Of a stretch of DNA of 64,000 nucleotides, positions 1 through 12,206 are shown piece by piece. Position 1 is the first letter of the stretch. Every line of letters begins with the position of its first letter. The position numbers were made by a program, and so were the translations under genes. The DNA lies in NCBI GenBank assembly GCA_014905825.1, contig JACGCN010000012.1, positions 992,001-1,056,000 of the forward strand, read 5' to 3'. The DNA comes from Lyophyllum atratum (lineage: Eukaryota > Basidiomycota > Agaricomycetes > Agaricales > Lyophyllaceae). The notes beneath the pieces were generated by a model, which had not been told where the DNA came from, made no database searches, and was given only the letters and a program-made list of their open reading frames with translations.

Positions 1-639
1 AGATTTGTTGTTTGACTCCTCGTGGGCTTCATTGAGTGTGCTGAGCTAGTCACGAATTCGCATCATGACCGGATACTTATCCAGGGTTCTTCTCCGCTAC
101 CGCCAAATGGTCAGAACACAAGAGCGCTCATCGATCCGGAGAGCCCGAGTGAATGGAAATCGTCCGCAGACTTACGGCATGGTATGACTCATGATTTTGG
201 ACTCAAGCATATGGTCAGGCCAGGACGGGAAGCAGCCAAGATTCTCCCGAAGCAGGATGAAGCACAACTCACGCCATTGTCGGCAATTTCAAGTCGCCAT
301 GAAGAAGTTGGATTTCAAGCGTCTATCGCAGTACGGGTCAGGTACTTACGCAACGGAGTGATTGATCCTGTTCGAGCTATTTTGGATGATGATGGACATG
401 TTAACTTCCGCATGCATGATAGAATTTGTCTGGAACAAGAACTTCTGCCATAAATCGGTGACCGATCCGTCGGAGGAAGTCTCTTCGCCTTATGGTGAAA
501 GCTGTCTTTCTCCGACTGGTCAGGAATCCATGTCGAGAACTGCAAGTTGGATGTTTCTTTTGCTGACCCATAAATTATAAAATGATAGAGACTCAGCTCG
601 GACTCCGGCCTCGTATCGAATCCTCACCCAGACTTTCAT
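1..639. other. Unassigned window edge
   Basis: There is an open frame on the plus strand (about 22-453, 143 codons), but I see no recognisable motif, signal peptide or clear splice pattern. It could be the last exon of a gene that starts outside the window, or chance. The rest is upstream sequence of the LysM/peptidase gene that starts at 640. Confidence 0.2.
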
Positions 640-3600
640 ATGGCCTTTGTTATCAAACTGGCAAAACACGTCTTGGTCGTTGGCGGTCTAGTGCTCATCG
701 GTACGTATGTTCGAACATCTGATTCTATTCCCTTGGATTGACATGTCTTTCCAGTCCATGCTGCATCACATTCGCTAGGGGTGTCAAAGCTGCAGTCAGA
801 CTGTGGTACACTATACACTGTTGTGACTGGAGATGGCTGCTCTGCAATCGCGGACTCTGCAGGAATTACTCAGGCACAACTCGCCGCGTTGAACCCTTCG
901 CTGAACTGCACAACGCTCGCGGTCGGCCAGGGTCTTTGTCTCGCTCTTCCATGCTCGAAGACGTACGTCGTTGCGTCTGGTGACTGGTGTGCAAAGATCG
1001 AGGGCGACCAAAACATCACCGAAGCCGACATGTTGTCGCTCAACCCTGGATTAGCCTGTGGGGCGATCTTTGCTGGGCAACGACTTTGCATCGCACCCCC
1101 TGTCGTCGATCCTGCTCCCCCTTCGACAGAACCTCCCCCAGTTATCATTCCAGCCGACCCTTATCCAACCGTCCCGTGCCAAAATAAAATAGCCATTACG
1201 GAGGGCGACACATGCTTCGACCTGGCCGTACAATACGGAATCCAACTATCACAGTTCACGTCTATGAATGGAAATCTTGTGTGCGAACATCTACAAGCCG
1301 GAGACATTGCTTGCGTTCTTCCGGCATGCGGAAGCATTTACAAAGTGAGAGACCCCAATTTACTCCTGGAACATGATGCTTATAAGCGTAATGCGAATCT
1401 TAGGTCCAAAACGGAGATTGGTGTGCTAAGATCGAAGGAGATTTCTCTCTTGAAAGCGGTCAACTCAACACTTTGAATCCAGGACTCTCATGTGATGCCC
1501 TAGCGGCCGACCAAACACTTTGTGTAGCGCCGCCGGATGCAATACCCCCAGACGACTCCACCCCAACATATGCCCCACGAGACGTATACCCGGTATTCTC
1601 GCCCGGAGACTATATTCCTCAATCACCGGTCGCCAGCTATCTTAACGCGAATGATTCACGAAAAACATTTGCTGCAGATCTCATCTTCCAAGGTCGGTAG
1701 TTTGCTCTTTGTGTATCCTACCACTGTTGACTCGGTATTTCTGCAGGTACTTCTTCGCATATGTCTACGTTCTCAAGAGCAGATATCAACCGTGACGGGG
1801 TACTCGACATCGATGAATTGCGCACCTTGATGGCAGTCAGTCCCTCTGCTGCGCGCGGCGTCACAGGCATCAACGACGCTGAACAATTCGCTCAACACAT
1901 CATGACTTCATCGGACACAAATGGTATGGATTTCCATTCGGCTTGTTACATAAGTCTTACTCGGTGTTAGGCGACGGAAAAATCAGCCAGGAGGAATACT
2001 TGAGCGCTGTTGGACAGGCACAGCAAGCGACGACAGATGCTTCCTTCGCTGGGGCTGAAAAACGAGAACTTGGTCATCCTCAGAAACGTACGGCTAGAAC
2101 ATATATAATACTAATCTAGGCAGCTAATCAACTCTTTCCTAGGTATCATTCCTTTGCTCATTTTAGGTCTCATCGGCCTCCTCGTCATCGCATCGTTTGC
2201 AACAATGATGGGAGAAATGGAAAAGAAGAGTCGCCAACAAGCAGGCGAACTATTGGACTACTTGGACATTACTTTCTGGGATCGCGAAGGCGGAGCGCCT
2301 GAGCCCAAGTGTTCTGCGTATATGTACTACTCCTCATCCTGCGCCGCTCTAGGTGCGCTATTCTGATCACATTCTGTAATTTTGCTCACATAATCTAGGC
2401 AATTCCTGGGCGTCCGATTGCTCTGAAGGAGGAGAGAAGGTTTACGATGAAAGGTAAGTGAAAGCATCAGCACGAAACTTCGATTCTCACATGTTCCTCT
2501 AGCTGTAATGGGCTGTTTACGGACGGCGCCAAAGCTTGTGGATTCCTCGGGTGCTCTTCACTGTGTACTTATCCCATACTTTGATTATCTCATGTGGTAG
2601 CTAACCTGTTATCTAGGTTACAAAATAAAGTGGGTTGTGGGTTCGCCATTTTGACAACGACTGACCTTTCTCAGTACCGAAGGCTGTTCCTGTGACGCGC
2701 TGAACTACACAGTATGTATCTCCGACGTTTTTCTGTCCATCCTGGTCATTTTTTTCTCCAGGCAGAAGAGGGGTACTACTATTCGGACGATGGTGATTCC
2801 ACCACCACAGAGAGCGGGGTGGCGGCCTGCCGATCCAAGTGCTCAAACCTCACTGGCTGCGTTGGGTAGGTGTTGATGTTTCTCAGTTCTTTCAAGCTTG
2901 CTAAAAATTCGAACTAGCTTCACTGTCACTCCCGCATCCTCCGACGATACTCTCACTTGCAAGGTGTTGAAGAGCATGACTACCAAGGTTCAGCAGGACC
3001 GTGCTGCATCTTTCAAACTAATTGGACGTGCGTAATAACGGCCCGGTGATCTCACATCATTTAATAAAGCTACATCCAGCGCCTGTTGGGTCATCGGGAA
3101 ATCCGATATGCCCCGTAGTCCCACAAGGATATGCACCACGTCCCCTAGCCCAGATGCAAAGCGACCAGTTATGGGGTGAATGGCGCTCATGGTCATACAC
3201 CAAGTCGGTGAGGAGTTCTCGCGATACAACGTGTCATGTCACAGAATGCTCATTCTCGCGTGTAGTATTTGACTAGCGCGCAAAAGCGAGCCGACTCTTG
3301 TCCCACGGGTCCTCCTAAGAAGCGTAGCCTGGAATTGTCGGCGCTGGAACGGCGCCAACAACGCAACGGAAATCTCACTGGTTTCGAACGGCGCGAGCTG
3401 ACTCCACGGGCTCTTGATACAGTCGACCTGCGTAGTACGTATGGGACGACGGTGAAGGACCAGGGCCTGAGTGGCGCATGCGCTTCATTCACGACAACAT
3501 CCTTGGTTGAAGTGCGATGGCTTCGCCTTTCGTTTAGATAATATATGCTGATGTTTAAACAGGGAACTATCAAAAGGAAATACCAACGTATAGGCATCAC

Positions 3601-4644
3601 TAATGATCTTTCTCCTCTTTGGATCCACGGCTGCCGCGCAGGATCGTCAACAAACCTAGGTGTGTGTGTGTGATGACACCTTATATGTGGCGCGAGTCTG
3701 ACGCGTAGGTAGGCAATTATTTTTCAGATATCTACCAATGGGTGGGCGACAGCTATATCGCCACGGAAAGTTGCATGCCGTGGTCGTTTCCCGGTCGTCC
3801 TTCCTGCCAGGCACGTCAAACTATATACACTGCAAGGCGTCCATTTCTCAATTCTTTTTTGCAGGACAATCAATGCGCTGCCAGCCAATACGGCAAACTT
3901 CCTTACATAACCAGTACCAAGTCGTTCGTACTGCTAAACGCATATATGTTGTTGGGGGGTGTCACAGACATAGAAGAAATCAAGGACTGGCTCAAGGTGA
4001 GCTCGTGTGTTGAGCTCGTGGGGAGGCGTCTTTCTGAAGCTCACTTTGAAACTAGAACAACGGTCCGGTTTACATGTCAGTGAGTACTATCGCTCGGCGT
4101 TTCCGCGAGTGGCCACCTCTGATAACGAGATAGTTCACCGTGAACGACGGGTTCTCTAAATACGTAGATGATCTTCATGCCAGTACTAAGGAGACAGTTT
4201 ACTATGACGGTCTTTATCCGGCAACTTGTGGCTACGGCAATCACGCTAGTACGTCGAGTCGGCTTCCTCGAAAAATCTGTATACTGACTTGACCGCTATT
4301 CAGTGACTGTCGTTGGATACTCGCATTACACACGCGACGATGATCCCTGTGGCCCTGCCCCTCGCCTGTACTGGATCGTGCAAAACAGCTGGGGTTCACA
4401 GTTCGTGAAATCAACATAATAGCGACTGTTCTTTGGCGCTCATTGTCTTTTTAATTTAGGAAGGGGAGGAACGGACATGTGTTCATCGAAGTGGGAGCTC
4501 TGGCTAACACAATCGGGTATGAGCCGGCGTATGGTATCAAGGTGTGTGCGGCGGTTTCGTGGAAATCGTGGTACTGAATATAACCCTATGCGATAGGTCA
4601 ACGAGGGCCAGCAATGGTTCTCTACGACGCTCCCTGTTGACTAA
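640..4644 (+). CDS. LysM / EF-hand / papain-like (C1A) peptidase multidomain protein
   Basis: Many-exon gene. The start at 640 gives a hydrophobic N-terminus (MAFVIKLAKHVLVVGG) consistent with a signal peptide, and intron 1 (about 701-753) leads into four Cys-framed LysM motifs (rough residues 37-82, 84-133, 153-200, 200-250; e.g. YKVQNGDWCAKIEGD after splicing). A Pro-rich linker precedes two EF-hand loops, DINRDGVLDIDE and DTNGDGKISQEE, the second split by an intron after DTN. A membrane helix follows (IIPLLILGLIGLLVIASF, about 2148-2200), then a Cys-rich stretch resembling a PAN/apple module. The C-terminal third carries C1A peptidase landmarks: VKDQGLSGACASF (catalytic Cys, oxyanion Gln), YGNHAVTVVGY (His, split by an intron) and WIVQNSWGS (Asn). 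LysM binds chitin-type glycans, EF-hands bind calcium, and C1A enzymes cleave proteins. A single reading frame can be threaded through, ending at TAA 4642-4644, but two adjacent genes split near 3.0 kb remain possible. Domain calls are firm; the joined model is less so. Confidence 0.75.
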
Positions 4645-5076
4645 GTGGTTCTGGCGCGTTTCCCGTTTTCTTTATGAGTTACTGGTGTACATGTAGGTGT
4701 AGAACAAATTATGATCTTCGTTCCTCTTAAAGTTCAGCAAGTGCTATAAGTAGTCTTCCCGCCGCCTTCACCCAAACTCCACTTGCCAACTCCCGTATCG
4801 AATCAGAAAAAAACAATGCTTGGTATATACGATAACTAAATGCAACAAGCCACCAACGACTCAATCTCTACGTAGGGTATTAGCGCAAAGCGCAAACTGA
4901 ATTTCGAAAAGCGAAGAAAAGCTAAGTGAAGGAAGGCTGTGCGGTATAGTATGTATGATCCATGCGTTGTATGTATTCCATGATCCGAACTCCCGAGAAC
5001 ACATTAACCAAAAAAAAGCAATCCCAACTTCCGAGGGCACCTAAAGTAAGTAATTGACGCGAAAGGGAGCAGCTGA
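4645..5076. other. Convergent intergenic region
   Basis: Lies between the 3' ends of the LysM/peptidase gene (plus) and the KRE6-type gene (minus). I see no coding signal; it should hold both 3' UTRs. Confidence 0.5.
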
Positions 5077-7969
5077 TCAACAGCCACCCGGCATGAGTTT
5101 ATTCTTCGGCCACTGCTGCTTGAAGTCGTCCCTCCACAGCGTCAAGTTCGGATTCGTATACGCCTCCTTGTACCTATCATCACACCCATCAGTAAACGTA
5201 ACGCATGAGTGGGGGGCGGGGGGAACAGCCACTTACGTATCGATATAAGCAGCAGTCGGGAAATCCTTCGGATCACACCCCACATTGCGCGCATCAGCAG
5301 GCTGATACACCCTAATCCAATCAACCCGCATCGTCGCCGGCAGCTGAATATTCTCGAAATCGATACCGCCAAAGTTGATCGAGAATCCAAGATTCGCGAT
5401 GATATACTACACGAAACACGCGAAAAGTTAAATAGAGGGTCGGATGTGTAGCGGAGCCGTGCTTTGAGGACATACCATGGGTTCGAGTGGCATAGGCCGC
5501 GCTCCAATCTCAACGCGTGGATCAGGAGCTAGGCCTCCCGACTTGACCGTCCATGCGAGTTTGCCATCGTTGATCCATGAGATATACGCATTATCGAAGC
5601 TGCCAGCGACACAAGATTAGATTAGGATAGGAGAACAGGCGGAGGACGCACCCAGGTTGATACTGGAATCCAAACACCGTGAAGCACCCTTGCGTCCTCT
5701 CATAACACCCCTGGTTCGTGAGCGAGAGCCCGCTCGTGGTTTGTTGGAAAGCACCGCCTCTGTACGCGTTCTGTTTGGTGATAGTAGGATCTGCTATGAA
5801 CAAGTTGTCGCTCGTATTGAACCACGTGTACTCGGCCTATCAACAAAACTTCTTTAGCCTTTGTGTGTGGGGTATCAAATAGGAGAGAGGGCGTACATTG
5901 AAGGGAGCCCATTGGGAGGACAGTGACACCTATAGGAGTGTTAGCGTAGAGGGGACAGAGAAAGGCTGGGTGGACAAACCATTCCAACGCCCTCATCTAC
6001 GATAGCTTCGAAGATATCGATTTCGGGCGCGGATCGACCGACATAGGTGCCATCACCTCTCACAGGACCAGGATGGGACTCGCCAGGACATGTGCACGCA
6101 GCTGTAGGTGTCACTTAGCACGTCTGAGTACTCGTTGAGAGTCGATAGGGAACGTACATAGACGTTGACCAGGCAAGTAAGACTTGTGTTGTTGTCAGTG
6201 ACCACCGCAACCAGCGAGGATAAGGAATACGCTTACGAGTTCATCGCCATTCGCGGCATCACCATGTGTCACCGCATAGAGCGGGGTTTGCGTTCCAGGA
6301 TACGTTTGATTGGGAAGCGTCCCGACGTCGCATGAATCGTAGGAGTATGGCCACTACACGTCACACGTTAGTTGGTATTGGAGGAGCAAGTGACGTCACT
6401 TACTAGGCCCTCTAAACTTGCACCGAATCCAGCACGGCCTGACCGCAGTTCATCAATGATAGTCCCCAGCCTCGAAGTAAAAAAGCATACCCAAGTTACC
6501 CATGGTCCAGCTTGAGAAGACGAGTGTGAGGAAATAAAAGAAGGAGGCGACGTGGGACTTACACGGCTGGCCAGAGACCACTATGAACACAAAGTCAGAA
6601 ACACGATCAGGCGAGAAAGGTCAGAGACACGTACTGGACAGTGTTATCACCAGGCAATGAGACGGATGCTGTGAACGAGAAAGGTTTCTTCATTAGTCAC
6701 CCAAGAGCAGACGGCAATGATGTGACATACTCTCGATCAAACCACCGGTGAAACAGAACTTGTTCCTATCAAGTGGTCAGGACATATGGGGAGAATGACG
6801 CGCGGCTGAAAGTTACCATGATTGAATCTACCATCAGACATTCAGCTACGCTTCAGACGCGGGTACAGTGTAAATCTTACCATGCCAGATTTATAAGATA
6901 AGTTATGATTGTTATCCGGGTTCTTAACCTCCTCCAGCGTAAGATGAAGAGAACCATTGGCAGTGGTCGCTATGTCCCAGATCCGCACTCAGTCCGCAAG
7001 CCATTCCAAGGCGCTCGAGCAACTCACCTCCAGAAGGGTCATACCACTCCAAGTCATTCTAAACCCCACACGACGACCGTGAGCTTCCGCCAAGAGTCTC
7101 CCAAGACGCCAAGCAGTGCTCACCGTTCCCCAATAATGCAGATCCACAGCCTCCCAATACGGGTCATCGCCAGGGTAGAACGTGCGTCCGTCTTGGTTGA
7201 ACTCGTCCGAGAACACGAGCACCCACTCATCGTTCTTGTTCTGGTACGATTTCTTCGTGTACGCATTCTTCGGCGTGTCGCGGTCGATCAGGCCCCAATT
7301 ACCGGGGATATCGGCGATTTGGCCCGTCGCATTCACACCGCCGAGGTTGAAGCCACCCTGCGTTGATTGGGTCTTGGTGAGGAAGTGGCTTAGGATGGGG
7401 AAACCTATCGGAGGTGGGAAGAGGGTCAGTGCATTTGTGCCTGGGCAGTCACGACGTTGTGACTGCTCGGTGGGAAATGCTCACCGGCGCTGTTGGGATC
7501 ATGTGCAGTGAGTACAAGAAGTTGGAAGGAAGGTGAGGGGGACGTACAAGAGCATCAGAATACCCGCCGCAAGAATGAAGAGACACCCGAGGTTAGCTAG
7601 ACCACGCAAGGTGATGAAGCTCCCGCCCTTGTCATTCTGCATATCTCGATTGGGAGCGGGGTTGTGCAGCTCATCGTCCGGCTCTGGATTGTTCAGGTGT
7701 ATGCCCCATTGTGCTGGTGACGCCGAGAGGGAGTACTGGGTGTGTCAAGTCAGGCGAAGACCAACCGATATGCCATGGATCTAAGTAACCTTTTCTGAAA
7801 GAGAAGCCTTAGGGCAAATAAGCACGAGTTTACACTGGGATTCGTTGAAAAGACTTACGGGATAGCCAGATGAGTGACGACCAGAGTCAGGGCGTGGCGC
7901 GGAGGAAGGGAGAAGGCTGGTCGCAGATGCTGATGAGTGTTGAGTGTACTGCAATTGTGGGGGGGCCAT
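5077..7969 (-). CDS. KRE6/SKN1-type beta-1,6-glucan synthesis protein (GH16)
   Basis: Type II membrane glycoside hydrolase family 16 protein required for beta-1,6-glucan in the fungal wall, acting in the secretory pathway. The start at 7969 (MAPPQLQYTQHSS) opens a Ser-rich cytosolic tail. After an intron comes the acidic stretch NNPEPDDELHNPAPNRD and a signal anchor beginning RGLANLGCLFILAAG. The GH16 domain begins with DIPGNWGLIDRDTP and WVLVFSDEFNQDGRTF (about 7200-7320). The catalytic signature GRSAPEIDIFEA sits at about 6005-6045, with the nucleophile and acid/base glutamates in EIDIFE (6007-6024) intact. The C-terminus ends MPGGC with TGA at 5077-5079. About ten short introns interrupt the gene; all those examined have GT-AG borders. 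The motif order matches the family closely, and I see no damage. Convergent with the LysM/peptidase gene; about 1 kb of upstream sequence separates it from ADE13. Confidence 0.93.
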
Positions 7970-8966
7970 TCGAGAAACCAGAAAAAGTAAATAAACCCCT
8001 GCAGACGAGGTGCGTAGGTGTCGACGTTACAGGGAGATGTGGCTGTGTGGGATAAAGAATGGGAGGAGTTGGTCGCGGACGGGAAACGATTACAGAAAGC
8101 GAAGAAGAAGTACCAAAGGCGGTGACAACGAAAAGGTTAGGGACGGATTTATGGCCCGCCACGTGCCTGCCAACGATTGCCGTGAAGATCAGGGAACGGC
8201 AGGAAAAGCCCATGCGGTTGTTAGGTCCCAGCATCATCCTGTCGACCACACACCAGTACTTCATGACAGACAACAGCTCCGTATGGAGGGCTGAGGAGGT
8301 GCTCGATGAGGACGTTGGGCCAGGCATAATTGCAATTTGTGCCAAGGATTTTGCTTCAGATACTATCTCTACATTGATAACGGTGATCAATCGCCACCGA
8401 CCTCAGGTGCATTGGCAGAAAACGTTGCAACTGAATCAAATTCGCAGCTGGGCGCTGCGTTCGCAGGCAACCGTTGAAAGATCACAATGATCTATGAGTC
8501 CAAAGGAGCTATATTCACTCACTCTTTGACTGGGACCACAAGTTACATCGGACACTCATGCTATGTTTATAGCCTTGTTCTTGATCCCCAGAGCTTGAAG
8601 TCTTGCTGTTCTTGAGGAATTCTCTGGCATTCTGTGCCCGAGCGAAATTTCACGACTGAGGGCAACGGTGGTGGGGGAAACCACAAGTCATCATTCTATT
8701 TATAGCCCGCCTTCTAGCCTAGTGCAACTATCAACGGTTTTCCACTCCACAAATCATAATTCCTCCCTGAATACATACGTACTTCATCAATGACGCTTTC
8801 TGTCGCGTATCGGTCCGAGTCATTCCTGTAGGGTTCTCACTGTAATTTAAAGCAGGAATGAGGCAACCAAACCAATAGTTTTCCTCCATCCTACATATAC
8901 GGCCTATAGCTACGCGGTATTTCTTCCTGTAATAGATACAATACATTTAATTTCACCCCCCCTATC
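7970..8966. other. Intergenic region upstream of the KRE6-type gene
   Basis: Holds the promoter and leader of the KRE6-type gene and the 3' side of adenylosuccinate lyase. Overlapping open frames occur on both strands (about 7887-8390 minus, 8059-8490 plus), but neither shows a motif or splice structure, so I do not call them genes. Confidence 0.4.
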
Positions 8967-10986
8967 TCAGACATTCAATTCGACCCTTTGGCTCTTCGTC
9001 AACGCCTCCTGCAGCTCCTCCGTAGAAAGCGCCGGAGTCACCCAATCCTTGACAAACGCATCGACCTGCTCCGGCGCACGGCCAATAAAGCTCGTGGGAT
9101 CGAGTAGCGCATCCAGCTGGTCCTTGATAGGATCGAAGTACGGTTCCTTGCGTATACGCTCGATAAGATCGTTCTCCAGCCCGAGATTCTTCACCTGGTG
9201 TGCCGCTTCATGGGAGAGAACCTAAAGGAACACGTTTCGGGATCAGGATCCCCACTCTTCCCTTGTGACAGTAAAGAATAGCTCACCCTGATCATCTCGT
9301 GGGCTTCTTGACGGTCGCCACCGGCTTTGACCATGGCCATGATGACGTTCTCCGTCGCCATGAACGGGAGCTCCTGCGCAATGCGGCGGGCGATGACCAT
9401 GGGGTACACCACCAGACCCTCCGAGACGTTCTGCAGCGTCGACAGCACGATGTCAGCGGTCAAGAACGCCTCCGGTAGGGTAATCCTGCGGTTCGCACTG
9501 GAGAGGAGTGTTAAGCCTCAATCCAAAGAAGCCAAAAGATCAAGGGTGCATGGGACAGACCTGTCATCGAGGGTACGCTCGAACCACTGCACGCTGGCGG
9601 TCATGAGTGCGTTTTGGTGGAGAACCATCAGGTGCCGGGCGAGACTGCAAACGCGCTCGCAGCGCATGGGGTTCCTTTTGTACGCCATCGCGGAGGACCC
9701 GATCTGGGTCGATTCGAATGGCTCCTCCATTTCCTATAGACCCGCGATTTGACTGACGACATCGCCATGGCCATGAGCGATACACATACCTTGAGGTTAG
9801 CTAGCAGTCTGATGTCGGTCGCGATTTTGTGTGCGGTCGCGCCCAGAGACGCCAGAGGTGCGAGGACATCGATATCGACTTTGCGGGAGTAGGTCTGAGA
9901 GGTTACCGGGTAGGCGTAGCTGAATCCAGAAAGCTCTGTGACCATTTTATCAAGAGCCTCCACCTACCACCAGAAGTTAGCATCAGCATTCTACTAATAG
10001 CAGGGGGGGGCACGATGCCTTCTCATGATCGCCATCAAACAACGCCAAGAAACTAGCTTGAGTGCCAGTAGTCCCCTTGACGCCGCGGAACCCAATATCG
10101 TCACGCGCGCGCTGGATGTTCCTGAGATCCCAAAGTAGCTCCTGAACCCACAGCGTCGCGCGCTTCCCGACCGTCGTCAGCTGCGCCGGCTGGAAGTGCG
10201 TGAACCCCAGCGTCGGGAGCCCGCGGTACTGCTCCGCGAACGCCGACAGGCGCGAGATCAGCACCCCCAGCGACCGAATCAGGTACGTCAGACCCGTGCG
10301 CAAAAATATGAGGTCAGCGTTGCTGCGTTGCGTTCATATACAGGTCATTCGGAGCGATACAGGAGGGGAGGGGGCACTAACTCGGTGACGTAGCATGATG
10401 TGGCTCCGAGGCTACGGATGGAGTCACTGAGACTTTGGCGTGAGGGCTGGGGAGGGAGGTGGACGTACTGGATAATACCGGCGGCTGCGGGGGCGACGGT
10501 TCCGAATGTGTGGACGTGCGCCATGACGTCGTGGCGCCGCTTCTTCTCTTCCTGGGCAGCGATCTCGAACTGCTCAGGAGTCAACCGCTGCCCCCACCGG
10601 CCAAGTCAGAATGACGCCTCCCAGCATGAACAGTGAATAAGAAACGCTTACAAGGTTATCTCTCATCTGCACCAGTGCCTCTTCCGATATAGGCAGGCCC
10701 AGATCGCGCTCGGCAATAGCAAGGTTCAGCCATAGCGTGCGCCAAGTGAAGAACCTGTTCTACACGGATCGCCACAGATCACAGAGGAAGAGAAAGGAAA
10801 AACAAGCGCCCTGGAGTTCATTAGCGTTTCCGACACGTGCACGAGGTATACACACTGCTGGTGAGAATAGATGTGCCATTTCCTTGCTCGCATAGCGGCT
10901 GGACAGATAATGAGATATGATCGCGGTATGGAATGATTGAAGGCGAACCTGGAGAGAGGCGTCTGGTAGTTGTCAAATGCTTCCAT
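8967..10986 (-). CDS. ADE13: Adenylosuccinate lyase
   Basis: Purine synthesis enzyme of the fumarase/aspartase superfamily; it splits SAICAR to AICAR and adenylosuccinate to AMP, releasing fumarate, in the cytosol. The start at 10986 ([11 protein letters not shown]) splices into [14 protein letters not shown] and then [14 protein letters not shown], the usual N-terminus. Mid-protein blocks are [18 protein letters not shown] (about 10490-10530), [15 protein letters not shown] and [16 protein letters not shown] (about 10050-10190). The superfamily signature [18 protein letters not shown] (about 9650-9710) is complete, including the Ser of the flexible catalytic loop. The C-terminus ends SQRVELNV before a stop at 8967-8969. 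About eight introns with standard borders. Family length and order look normal; nothing appears broken. Confidence 0.95.
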
Positions 10987-11345
10987 CGTGGCGATCAGAG
11001 AACTGAACGCGGTGGTTCAGCAGGCGAGATGTCCAATTCGAAGATGGTCACACAGGTCAGCTCCAAAATTTGCCTTGTCGATTTCCAAAAATAGCCATCT
11101 GCGGCGGCACGTGGTCATTTGCCATGGTCACATGAGCATGCTTGGCGCCGTGTCGCACTCGAACCCCTGGAAGTTCCACTGGAAGTCTTGACTCAGGGAC
11201 CTCACAAGGCAGGGCAGAGCAAAGTATACAGAGGGTTTACATACATACAACAGGGAATAATATCAATCGCAGCACTACTAGAATATGGGAATACACCTCC
11301 GATAATAAGAAAAGAAGAAATCTCGGGAGTCGCACAAAGCAGGTG

Positions 11346-12206
11346 TTACGAGAAAGACCCATGGATCAGGGCATCCCAAGCGCTCTTGGAGTCCAAAGTC
11401 TCTAGGAACTTAGCTTTCGGAGTACCCGGTCCCGATCCAGGAGCCCTCGGTCCGGCCGGGACAGTCCTGAGTTCTGGCGCGCTGTGTTGCTGCGTGTCGT
11501 GCAGGACCGATGGTCGCGTCGGAGAGTCGACCACACGCGGAGGCAAGGACAAGGGCGGGAACTCCTCGGTCGGCGACGAGGACGCACCATGGGTACTACG
11601 CGGCGACACAGGTGCAGAGGATGGAGCGGAGGGTAGCGGGCCTGTGGGCCAATGGGGCTCCTTTGTTTCCTAGCGGATACCACCACAGATCAAGACTTGA
11701 GGGGCAGACGCTCATTGATGTCACTCACGGACTGTCCCAGGCGGGAAGGCGTATGAGGAAGATGCACGTTCCGAAGATGTAAATAGGCATCCGGAGCCAA
11801 GCGCCCATCAGCTGCCTGTACCGGCGTGGAGTTCGGTGGTTGTGGCTGCAGAGGGCTGCCGAATGATGCTGGGTGCGCGGGGCTCGCAGTTCCCGATGAG
11901 GAGAGAGACGAGGGTGTAAATGGCCGTTTCTTCAATAACGGGCGGCCGCATAACCAACCAATTAGAGATTTGGGAATAGAAATGACGCACCGGTGCTAGG
12001 ATGCTGCCCAGCGCTAACCTCAGACTTAGTGCCTCCTTGTGTTGAATGTTTCGGTTGATGTGGCTGGGGTCGTGTTCGGCGAATTTCTCGGACGGTGCAT
12101 GCGACAATTCTGCAGGACGATTTTGGACCCGCGTCGGCTAGGCAAGAGCGGGATCGCTGTATTTAAAAATGGACACGCATCTCGGATAATGAGGGCCACG
12201 AACCAT
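11346..12206 (-). CDS. Ser/Pro-rich hypothetical protein
   Basis: Not recognised. A multi-exon frame is supported by two phase-compatible GT-AG introns: one of about 61 bp near 11937-11997 (joins GSILAP to KRPFTPSS) and one of 59 bp at 11670-11728 (joins LGQS to ETKEPH). The first exon is uncertain. The long frame has no ATG, but a possible 39-bp intron from an ATG at 12204-12206 gives MVRGPHYPRC followed by PTRVQNRPAEL. The product would be about 230 residues: a short charged N-terminus with NRNIQHKEALSLRLALG, then low-complexity Ser/Pro/Ala sequence, ending SAWDALIHGSFS (TAA 11346-11348). No membrane segment is obvious. Probably a cytosolic or nuclear disordered protein; function unknown. 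Confidence 0.45.

Noticed and set aside
8059..8490. 143-codon plus-strand frame upstream of the KRE6-type gene
   Set aside because: No motif, no introns, and an equally long frame lies opposite it; more likely promoter or leader sequence.
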